A DNA stretch of 12,682 nucleotides, taken from the NCBI GenBank assembly GCA_002693605.1, contig NZQO01000089.1, positions 1-12,682 of the forward strand. Direction: 5' to 3'. Shown here piece by piece: positions 7,238 through 12,682 of this stretch. Source of the DNA: Flavobacteriaceae bacterium. Its GTDB lineage: Bacteria > Bacteroidota > Bacteroidia > Flavobacteriales > Flavobacteriaceae. Position 1 is the stretch's first letter, and every line of letters starts with the position of its first letter. Position numbers and translations under genes: made by a program. The notes beneath the pieces were generated by a model. It was not told the DNA's origin. It saw nothing but the letters and a program-made list of their open reading frames with translations, and did no database searches.

Positions 7238-9370
7238 TTAATTTTTTATATTCGCCATCTTGGCTTTTTTGATATTGTTAAGCTTCAGGTCCTCGAGCAC
7301 ATTTACCGCCTCCTCTACATAAATATCCTGGCTCAGGTTTTTGTGCCAACGCTTGCGCTTTTCACGAAGCGTGGTGTCCTGTGTCATCAATGCAATTTCA
7401 TTGGGCAGCGAACGGTAGCTTAGTTTATTATCGTACTCTTCAATAGCCTCAAATTTTTTAGTTTCCTTCTTACGCTTCTCTATTTCGGCGGAATACTCCT
7501 CAAAATTGAGTGAAACATCCATCTCGTCTCGACGCGCTTTTATATATCGGGCGTTTTCGTCGATCAGGGCGAGCTGGTCGCTTTTCGACATTCGCTCCTT
7601 GCTCTTCTCGATGGTTTCCTCGAAATCGATATATCCGTCCCAAATATCATAATCGGCTGGGCTTATCTTATCATACGGCAACGGATTGTCATAATCGCGC
7701 TCCCCTACGTCTATATAACTATATCGATCTGGCATGACCACGTCACTCTTAACTCCCTCTAACTGGGTAGAGCCACCATTTACGCGATAAAATTTCTGAA
7801 TGGTCACCTTTAAGGCACCCATATCGCCCAAGTCATTCTTACGCAACCATTGGTTCAGGTCAATCATTCGCTGTACCGTCCCTTTTCCGTAGGTTTGCTC
7901 ACTCCCTATAATTACGGCACGTTTGTAATCCTGCATTGCTGCCGCCAGTATCTCGGAAGCAGAGGCTGAAATCTCGTTCACCAAAATTACGAGCGGACCA
8001 TCCCAAAGGATAGAGTCATCGTTATCTTCCAATATCTCTTTCTTATTACCGCTACTTGCAACCTGTACCACGGGACCTTCCTTTATGAACAATCCGGCAA
8101 TATCCACCGCAGCGGTCAACGAACCACCGCCGTTCCCGCGCAGATCGAGGACCAGGCCTTCCATGCCTTCCTTCTTAAGGCGAATAATCTCCTCCTTCAC
8201 GTCATTTGCGGCGTTCCGCTTTTGATAGTTTTCCATATCAAAGTAGAACTGCGGCAAGTTGATGAAACCGTAGGTACGGTCGTCCTTCTCAATCACTGCA
8301 GATTTCGCATAGGTTTCCTCGAGCTCCACCACATCGCGCGTAATAGTTTCTTCCTCGATAGTTCCATCTACACGCTTTACGGTTAACGTAACCTTGGTGC
8401 CCTTTGGGCCCTTGATTAGCTTCACGGCGTCGTCAATTCGCATTCCTACAACGCTCACCGGTTTTTCCTCATCTACCTGCTTAACCTTTAAAATTTGGTC
8501 GCCCACCTCGATATGCTCTCCGCGCCATGCGGGACCACCGCTTATCACTTCCATCACATTAATGTAATCGTTCTTTTTCTGAAGTCGGGCGCCAATACCT
8601 TCCAACTTCCCGCTCATGTATTGGTCAAAGCGGTCGCGGTCTGGCGGATCGTAGTAATTAGTGTGGGGATCGAACTCCTCGACGATTGTCTTCAGAAAAA
8701 CAGCAAAGTAATCCTTGCGCTCCAAATCGTCGGTTAGGTCGAAATATTCGTTCAAGCTGGTAAGTGAAGTCTCGCGTGCCTTGGCTTCCAGGGCTTCCTC
8801 GGTCTTTGCCTCATACTCTTCTTCCGTTTCTAATTTCGATTTTTGTTCTTCCAGTAAATCGTAATAAGTGCCGATGGTGGATAGCTTGAGTTGCTTGCGC
8901 CAGCGCATCTTGAGTTCCTCAACCGAAGAGGCATACTCCAGTTTATCGTAATCGACGTTGATACTTTCCGCTTCAGAATAATCGAACGGTTGTTCCATTA
9001 CCGTCACATACATTTTCTCCACTTCGGCCTGACGCTGCATAAACCGCTCGTATACCAAATTGAAGAAGGTGAGGTCCTTGGACTTAATCTGGTCGTCGAT
9101 CTGCGTTTTATACTTGCTGAACTCCGCTACGTCCGAAGCCAGAAAATAGCGCTTCAGGGGGTCCAGCCCGGAAAGAAAGTCTTCATAGACATTTTCCGAA
9201 AAGGTATCGTCCATTTCCGCAGGGCTATAGTGGCCCTTTTCCAACACGTAGGTAATAAGGTCTATGAGAAGCTTATCCTTCTCGGGGTCATTGAAATCCT
9301 TGGTCGTGAAGCTGCACGAGGCAGCAGCCACAAATACCGCAAGAAACAGTATTTTTAAATTCTTCTTCAT
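7238..9370 (-). CDS. prc: Carboxy-terminal (tail-specific) protease, S41 family lipoprotein
   Basis: This is a Prc/Tsp-type periplasmic serine protease that degrades or trims proteins from their C-termini. With the start at 9370 the product has 710 residues. A lipoprotein signal ends in AAASC (Cys19). It is followed by a helical N-terminal domain (about 25-240), a PDZ domain (about 255-330, GIGARLQ to GDQILKV), the S41 catalytic core, and a charged helical C-terminal domain. By motif alignment to E. coli Tsp (S430, D441, K455, Q459), the catalytic residues are Ser470 in ISASASE, Asp481, Lys496 in YGKGTVQ, and Gln500. An ATG at 9379 is an equally possible start. A GTG at 9427 also opens the frame, but it would bury the signal peptide behind 19 extra residues. 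It probably leads an operon with the permease and nuclease genes. Confidence 0.93.
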   Translation of the reverse strand: MKKNLKILFLAVFVAAASCSFTTKDFNDPEKDKLLIDLITYVLEKGHYSPAEMDDTFSENVYEDFLSGLDPLKRYFLASDVAEFSKYKTQIDDQIKSKDLTFFNLVYERFMQRQAEVEKMYVTVMEQPFDYSEAESINVDYDKLEYASSVEELKMRWRKQLKLSTIGTYYDLLEEQKSKLETEEEYEAKTEEALEAKARETSLTSLNEYFDLTDDLERKDYFAVFLKTIVEEFDPHTNYYDPPDRDRFDQYMSGKLEGIGARLQKKNDYINVMEVISGGPAWRGEHIEVGDQILKVKQVDEEKPVSVVGMRIDDAVKLIKGPKGTKVTLTVKRVDGTIEEETITRDVVELEETYAKSAVIEKDDRTYGFINLPQFYFDMENYQKRNAANDVKEEIIRLKKEGMEGLVLDLRGNGGGSLTAAVDIAGLFIKEGPVVQVASSGNKKEILEDNDDSILWDGPLVILVNEISASASEILAAAMQDYKRAVIIGSEQTYGKGTVQRMIDLNQWLRKNDLGDMGALKVTIQKFYRVNGGSTQLEGVKSDVVMPDRYSYIDVGERDYDNPLPYDKISPADYDIWDGYIDFEETIEKSKERMSKSDQLALIDENARYIKARRDEMDVSLNFEEYSAEIEKRKKETKKFEAIEEYDNKLSYRSLPNEIALMTQDTTLREKRKRWHKNLSQDIYVEEAVNVLEDLKLNNIKKAKMANIKN

Positions 9371-9401
9371 AATGCGCATAGCTATCAACTTATATTTTTT
9401 T

Positions 9402-9409
9402 CTAAAGTA
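9402..9409 (-). promoter_or_regulatory. Candidate -7 promoter box for prc
   Basis: On the minus strand this reads TACTTTAG, matching 7 of 8 positions of the Bacteroidota TAnnTTTG box. It would place transcription start roughly 10-20 nt before the prc ATG codons at 9379 and 9370. No TTG is visible at the expected -33 distance; instead the palindrome at 9419-9429 lies there. Tentative. Confidence 0.3.
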
Positions 9410-9418
9410 TATAAAAAA

Positions 9419-9429
9419 CCGTGCCACGG
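9419..9429. repeat. Short palindrome CCGTG-C-CACGG upstream of prc
   Basis: A perfect 5-bp inverted repeat around one central C, lying 9 nt upstream (on the prc strand) of the candidate prc -7 box, where the -33 element would be. The one-base loop makes an RNA hairpin unlikely and a dimeric protein-binding site more plausible. No regulator is identified. Confidence 0.35.
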
Positions 9430-9491
9430 GTCTGTAATGATACTAATTTTTTGTTAAACAGTACCGTGAACGGCAGCCTACTAATAAGACG

Positions 9492-9523
9492 GTGGAAATA
9501 GTAGACCGTTACAGTCTTTCCAC
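9492..9523. repeat. Bulged inverted repeat in the prc/surE intergenic region
   Basis: GTGGAA (9492-9497) pairs with TTCCAC (9518-9523), and AGAC (9503-9506) pairs with GTCT (9514-9517). This gives ten base pairs with a 7-nt loop (CGTTACA) and a 5-nt bulge on the 5' side. There is no U-run after it on either strand, so it does not look like an intrinsic terminator. It lies in the 225-nt gap between divergently transcribed prc and surE, upstream of both candidate promoters, and could be an operator or a chance structure. Confidence 0.35.
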
Positions 9524-9569
9524 GGAAAAACTTGGCCCGCCCAAACTTTTAACGTCACATTATTAATTG

Positions 9570-9577
9570 TATTTTAG
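9570..9577 (+). promoter_or_regulatory. Candidate -7 promoter box for surE
   Basis: TATTTTAG matches 7 of 8 positions of the Bacteroidota TAnnTTTG box and lies 18 nt before the surE ATG, implying a very short leader. A clear TTG at the -33 distance is missing (only TTTT around 9547-9550). It would serve the surE, small membrane protein and lpxB genes. Tentative. Confidence 0.3.
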
Positions 9578-9595
9578 CTTTTTAAAAGAATTAAC

Positions 9596-10375
9596 ATGCC
9601 GCAGAAGAAGCCCCTCATTTTAGTGACCAATGATGATGGAATTACAGCTCCCGGAATTCGCGCCCTCATCGAGGTTATGAATACTATTGGGGAGGTATAC
9701 GTAGTAGCTCCCGATTCGCCCCAGAGCGCTACCGGCCATGCAATTACGATAAACGATACGCTCTACTGTGACAAACTGAAAGTGCACGAGGGCGAAGTAC
9801 AAAAAGAGTATAGCTGTAGCGGCACGCCGGTCGATTCGGTGAAGCTCGCCATCAATGAAATCTTGAAGCGCAAACCCGATTTGTGCGTAAGTGGGGTTAA
9901 CCACGGCAGCAATTCATCTATCAACGTCATTTACAGCGGAACGATGAGCGCCGCAGTCGAGGCCGGCACGTTGGGTATTCCGGCCATTGGGTTTTCCCTA
10001 CTCGATTACTCGTGGGATGCCGATTTTGAGCCGTGCAAGCCGTTTATCGAAAAACTGGCGAAGCAGTGCCTGCAAAACGGGTTACCCAAGGGGGTGGTGC
10101 TAAACGTAAATATTCCGAAATTGTCCAGTAGCGAGCTCAAGGGCATCAAGGTATGCCGCCAGGCCAATGCGCACTGGGAAGAAAATTTCGATAAGCGTGT
10201 AAATCCGCTGGGAAGGGAATATTATTGGCTTACGGGCGAGTTCGTAAATGAGGACAAGGGCGAGGATACCGATGAATGGGCATTGGCCAACGGTTATGTT
10301 TCGGTGGTTCCCGTGCAGTTCGACCTCACGGCGCACCACGCCATTAAGGACATCAATACTTGGGAATTACAATGA
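9596..10375 (+). CDS. surE: 5'/3'-nucleotidase SurE
   Basis: SurE is a cytoplasmic metal-dependent phosphatase that dephosphorylates nucleoside monophosphates, linked in other bacteria to stationary-phase survival. The 259-residue product has the usual length. Metal ligands are recognisable: Asp13 and Asp14 in the N-terminal LVTNDDGI motif, Ser44 in APDSPQSATGH (30 residues after Asp14, as in characterised SurE), and Asn102 in SGVNHGSN. The IYSGTMSAAVEAG motif follows. The ATG at 9596 sits right before the NDDG strand, so no earlier start is needed. The TGA stop overlaps the ATG of the following membrane protein gene. The divergent neighbour is prc. Confidence 0.96.
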   Translation: MPQKKPLILVTNDDGITAPGIRALIEVMNTIGEVYVVAPDSPQSATGHAITINDTLYCDKLKVHEGEVQKEYSCSGTPVDSVKLAINEILKRKPDLCVSGVNHGSNSSINVIYSGTMSAAVEAGTLGIPAIGFSLLDYSWDADFEPCKPFIEKLAKQCLQNGLPKGVVLNVNIPKLSSSELKGIKVCRQANAHWEENFDKRVNPLGREYYWLTGEFVNEDKGEDTDEWALANGYVSVVPVQFDLTAHHAIKDINTWELQ

Positions 10376-10659
10376 AACGTCCCGTGCGAGAAGTGATAAT
10401 AGGATTGCTGGTAGGATTGGCCGCCAATGCCACCGGCACCTATCTTTACCTGTTCTTTTTTTCTGAATATCCGCTTGAGGAAAGCATAAAACTGGCCCTT
10501 CAGGAAGATATCTTGGGCAGCCTGATTGCCTTGGGTGCCCTGCTAAACTTGGGCGCATTTTTTATATTTCTGAAGAAAAAACAATATTACCGCGCCCGTG
10601 GCGTGGTACTGGCAACCGTATTGGCGGCATTGGCCGTCTTGGTCTCAAAATTTTATTAG
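10372..10659 (+). CDS. Uncharacterised small membrane protein between surE and lpxB
   Basis: I do not recognise this 95-residue protein as a named family. It has three likely membrane helices, at about residues 7-30, 47-66 and 74-93, with basic residues at the N-terminus (KRPVR) and in the loop between helices two and three (KKKQYYRAR). An acidic stretch (EYPLEES) lies between helices one and two. The ATG at 10372 overlaps the surE stop in an ATGA. A TTG four codons earlier also opens the frame but is less likely. lpxB starts 9 nt after its stop, so it is probably co-translated with both neighbours. Composition gives no sign of transfer. Its reality is supported by the tight fit and clean topology; its function is unknown. 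Confidence 0.82.
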   Translation: MKRPVREVIIGLLVGLAANATGTYLYLFFFSEYPLEESIKLALQEDILGSLIALGALLNLGAFFIFLKKKQYYRARGVVLATVLAALAVLVSKFY

Positions 10660-10668
10660 GTACGTAGC

Positions 10669-11787
10669 ATGAAATATTACCTTATAGCGGGCGAGGCATC
10701 GGGCGATTTGCACGGGGCCAACCTTATCAAGTCGTTGAAAGAGAAAGACCCCCACGCCGATATTCGCGCATGGGGCGGCGATTTGATGGAAGCGGCCGGT
10801 GCACAGATCGTGAAGCATTACCGCGACCTTGCGTTTATGGGGTTTGCCGAGGTGGTGATGAACCTGCGTACCATTTTTAGGAATATTTCCTTCTGCAAAC
10901 AGGATATCCTAGAGTTCCAGCCCGATGTAATCGTCTTTATCGATTATCCCGGCTTTAACCTTCGTATTGCCAAATGGGCGAAGCGTCACGACTTCAAAAC
11001 CCACTATTACATTTCGCCACAAATTTGGGCGTGGAAGGAAAACAGGATTAAGGCCATTAAGCGCGATATAGACGCGATGTACGTTATTCTTCCCTTCGAG
11101 AAGGAGTTCTACGAACAAAAGCACGATTTTCCCGTTACCTTCGTGGGCCATCCGCTTATCGACGCCATTTTCGACCGTCCACAGGTAAACCCAAACCATT
11201 TCAGGAAACAATTTGGGCTCGAGGAAAAGCCCATTATCGCGCTTTTGCCGGGTAGCCGAAAGCAGGAAATTTCAAAGATGCTGAGCGTTATGTTAGCCGT
11301 GGTAGACGATTTTCCCGAGTACCAATTTGTAATTGCGGGAGCGCCCAGCCAAGAAGCCGAATTCTATAAGCCCTATATAAAAAAGAATAACGTACACCTG
11401 CTGCTCGATAAAACTTATGATTTGCTTAGCATTTCGACCGCGGCTTTGGTAACCTCCGGGACCGCGACCTTAGAAACCGCACTTTTCAAGGTTCCGCAGG
11501 TGGTGTGCTACAAGGGCAATCGCATCTCGTATGAAATTGCCAAGCGAGTTATCAATTTGAAGTATATCTCGCTGGTCAATTTGATTTTGGATAAGGAAGT
11601 GGTTACTGAACTCATTCAAACCGAGTTTGAGCCTGGCCTACTGCGCGAGGCGCTCGCGGAAATTTTAGATCCGTATCACCGGGCAAAATTATTCCTGGAA
11701 TATTACGATCTCGAGAAAAAGCTTGGCGGAAAGGGGGCCAGTGCCACCACCGCACAACTCATTTTTGAATGCGCTGGCAAAGATTGA
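10669..11787 (+). CDS. lpxB: Lipid-A-disaccharide synthase
   Basis: LpxB is the inner-membrane-associated GT-B glycosyltransferase that joins UDP-2,3-diacylglucosamine to lipid X, giving the lipid A disaccharide of the outer membrane. The 372-residue product is close to the usual length. It shows the N-terminal GEASGDLHG motif (residues 8-16) and DYPGFN (92-97), whose Asp92 matches the essential Asp of the family. Further motifs are ISPQIWAWK (115-123), VGHPLID (159-165), LLPGSRKQEI (192-201), and the donor-site SGTATLE (263-269). The ATG at 10669 lies directly before the first beta strand. It belongs to the surE cluster. Other lpx genes are not in the window. It shows that the organism makes lipid A. 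Confidence 0.96.
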   Translation: MKYYLIAGEASGDLHGANLIKSLKEKDPHADIRAWGGDLMEAAGAQIVKHYRDLAFMGFAEVVMNLRTIFRNISFCKQDILEFQPDVIVFIDYPGFNLRIAKWAKRHDFKTHYYISPQIWAWKENRIKAIKRDIDAMYVILPFEKEFYEQKHDFPVTFVGHPLIDAIFDRPQVNPNHFRKQFGLEEKPIIALLPGSRKQEISKMLSVMLAVVDDFPEYQFVIAGAPSQEAEFYKPYIKKNNVHLLLDKTYDLLSISTAALVTSGTATLETALFKVPQVVCYKGNRISYEIAKRVINLKYISLVNLILDKEVVTELIQTEFEPGLLREALAEILDPYHRAKLFLEYYDLEKKLGGKGASATTAQLIFECAGKD

Positions 11788-11831
11788 AAAAAATCTATTA
11801 TTTTTAGACAGTAGAAAAAAGCAATAGCCCT

Positions 11832-12338
11832 ATGAAAAAGTTTTTTCTCATCGCCCTTCTCCCTTTGTTCCTTGCCTCCTGTGGAAGTTCCAAAACCGTG
11901 CATAGCGATGCAACACGTAGCCTCCCAGACAAGGGCACGACTCGGGTAAGTTCGGCGACTGCCGAAAATATCGTTAATTACGCAATGACATTCGAGGGAA
12001 CAAAGTATAAATTTGGAGGTACTTCCAAAAAGGGAATGGATTGCTCTGGGCTAATTTACACCGCCTTTAACAAGGAAAAGGTTTGGCTTCCGCGCATCTC
12101 GCGCGATATGGCACGCGAGGGAAAGAGCATCCCCCTGAGGCAGACCGATGTGGGCGATTTGCTGTTTTTCCAAACCAATAAGAGCAGTCGGGTAATAAAC
12201 CATGTAGGATTGGTGGTTGAATCTCTTGGCGGCGCTATAAAGTTTATCCATTCCACTACTTCGCGTGGTGTAATCATATCATCGCTGGACGAGCGCTATT
12301 GGAACGACGCGTTCGTTGAGGTCAGGCGAATGATGTAA
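11832..12338 (+). CDS. NlpC/P60 (C40) family lipoprotein, probable peptidoglycan endopeptidase
   Basis: This is a predicted cell-wall hydrolase that cleaves peptide bonds in peptidoglycan stems or cross-links. The 168-residue product has a lipoprotein signal peptide ending in LASC (Cys17), a short linker, then an NlpC/P60 domain from about residue 44. The catalytic triad is visible: Cys71 in GMDCSGLIY, His124 in INHVGLVVE, and His140 in KFIHST. The layout resembles E. coli MepS/Spr, but the exact bond cut is not shown by the sequence. No acidic sorting signal follows Cys17, so surface export is not suggested. It lies 44 nt after lpxB behind a T-rich stretch and may have its own promoter. Next on the same strand is the comEC-like gene. 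Confidence 0.93.
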   Translation: MKKFFLIALLPLFLASCGSSKTVHSDATRSLPDKGTTRVSSATAENIVNYAMTFEGTKYKFGGTSKKGMDCSGLIYTAFNKEKVWLPRISRDMAREGKSIPLRQTDVGDLLFFQTNKSSRVINHVGLVVESLGGAIKFIHSTTSRGVIISSLDERYWNDAFVEVRRMM

Positions 12339-12383
12339 TACCATTTACTCCCCAATAAGCAAGGCATTCTTAATTAACTAAGG

Positions 12384-12682
12384 ATGAAGTTTGTCAATTT
12401 TATTGTCGTTAGACTGGCAGTATTGGTGGCCATGGGTATTTTGGCGGCGCATTATTTGCCCGTGTCACATTCCGCATTTCCAACCCTTATCGGGCTCTGC
12501 GGCCTTCTATTTCTCACATGGCGCCTTGTTCAGCAACGATGGCAACTTTCCCCTTTATTTGGTCTGCTAACCTATCTCGCTTTTTTTGTGCTGGGATATT
12601 ACAGTTATCAGATTAAACTGCCCGAATTTCAGCCTACACACTATAGCCATTTTGTAGTAGTAGGGACACCGCAACTATTTCA
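12384..12682 (+). CDS. ComEC/Rec2-like DNA-uptake channel protein, N-terminal part
   Basis: The frame opens at ATG 12384 and is still open at the window end (99 codons seen). It encodes a hydrophobic N-terminus with likely helices at about residues 7-24, 31-46 and 57-74. A KLPEFQPTHYSHF segment follows, resembling the start of the ComEC N-terminal domain in flavobacteria. ComEC forms the inner-membrane channel through which single-stranded DNA enters during natural transformation. The conserved competence and metallo-hydrolase domains would lie beyond the window, so the call rests on the N-terminus and on the familiar lpxB, NlpC/P60, comEC order. A short imperfect inverted repeat (12369-12382) lies just upstream. 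Another polytopic membrane protein cannot be excluded. Confidence 0.72.
   Translation, partial: MKFVNFIVVRLAVLVAMGILAAHYLPVSHSAFPTLIGLCGLLFLTWRLVQQRWQLSPLFGLLTYLAFFVLGYYSYQIKLPEFQPTHYSHFVVVGTPQLF

Noticed and set aside
8891..9358. 155-codon open frame on the + strand opposite prc
   Set aside because: It is antisense to the conserved helical domain of prc, lacks recognisable motifs and has the composition of a mirrored coding frame.
9371..9427. Extended N-terminus of Prc from GTG at 9427
   Set aside because: It would place 19 residues, many basic, before a standard lipoprotein signal peptide, and the candidate promoter box lies inside it. Starts at 9370 or 9379 fit better.
10360..10371. TTG start four codons before the ATG of the small membrane protein
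   Set aside because: The ATG at 10372 makes a typical ATGA overlap with surE, and the extra residues add nothing recognisable.
11781..11806. AGATT/AATCT hairpin followed by a T-rich stretch after lpxB
   Set aside because: The stem is 5 bp with a single G-C pair, too weak to call a terminator. The T-rich part could equally be a promoter box (TATTTTTA at 11799-11806) for the NlpC/P60 gene, but no -33 TTG lies at the right distance.
12369..12382. Imperfect inverted repeat CTTA-ATTAAC-TAAG before the comEC-like gene
   Set aside because: It is four base pairs in an AT-rich spacer, which is expected by chance.
1..12682. Search for tRNA, rRNA, CRISPR arrays, insertion sequences, attachment sites, and defence or toxin-antitoxin genes
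   Set aside because: Apart from the prc/surE gap almost all of the window is occupied by recognisable envelope and housekeeping genes, and no repeat arrays, transposase motifs or tRNA-like folds were seen.

Overview
The window looks like a chromosomal housekeeping segment from a member of the Bacteroidota, most likely a flavobacterium. The grounds are the mreB-mreC-mreD-mrdA-rodA order, the surE / small membrane protein / lpxB / NlpC-P60 lipoprotein / comEC order, the near absence of Shine-Dalgarno sequences before start codons, moderate GC content, TAnnTTTG-like promoter boxes, and a long tail-specific protease of Bacteroidota type. This placement is inferred from protein character and gene order, not from a database comparison.

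Region 1 (1-5285, + strand) is the elongasome cluster: mreB (5' end outside the window), mreC, mreD, mrdA (PBP2) and rodA. After mreB the genes overlap by 14, 4 and 1 nt, which indicates one translationally coupled transcript. MreB filaments, the MreC/MreD scaffold, the RodA glycosyltransferase and the PBP2 transpeptidase together build lateral-wall peptidoglycan and set rod shape. All expected catalytic motifs are present.

Region 2 (5290-about 9370, - strand) runs against region 1. In transcription order it holds a tail-specific lipoprotein protease (prc), an OppC/DppC-type ABC permease with an enlarged extracytoplasmic loop, and a membrane-anchored DNA/RNA non-specific endonuclease. The gaps are 20 and 11 nt, so an operon is likely. 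Both the permease and the nuclease need a GTG start. No ABC ATPase or binding protein for the permease lies in the window. The nuclease and rodA converge with only 4 nt between their stop codons.

Region 3 (9371-9595) is a 225-nt divergent control region between prc and surE. It carries two candidate promoter boxes, a short palindrome, a recurring ACCGT motif and a bulged hairpin.

Region 4 (9596-12682, + strand) holds surE, a 95-residue three-helix membrane protein that overlaps surE, lpxB (lipid A disaccharide synthase), an NlpC/P60 lipoprotein resembling a MepS-type peptidoglycan hydrolase, and the start of a comEC/Rec2-like DNA-uptake channel that runs off the end.

Most of the window concerns the cell envelope: wall synthesis, wall hydrolysis, periplasmic proteolysis and lipid A. 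I found no tRNA, rRNA, mobile element, CRISPR array or defence system, and no clearly new multi-gene system. The points most worth checking are a putative Cys/His metal site in PBP2, the Prc plus MepS-like pair, the repeat-rich prc/surE control region and the uncharacterised small membrane protein between surE and lpxB.
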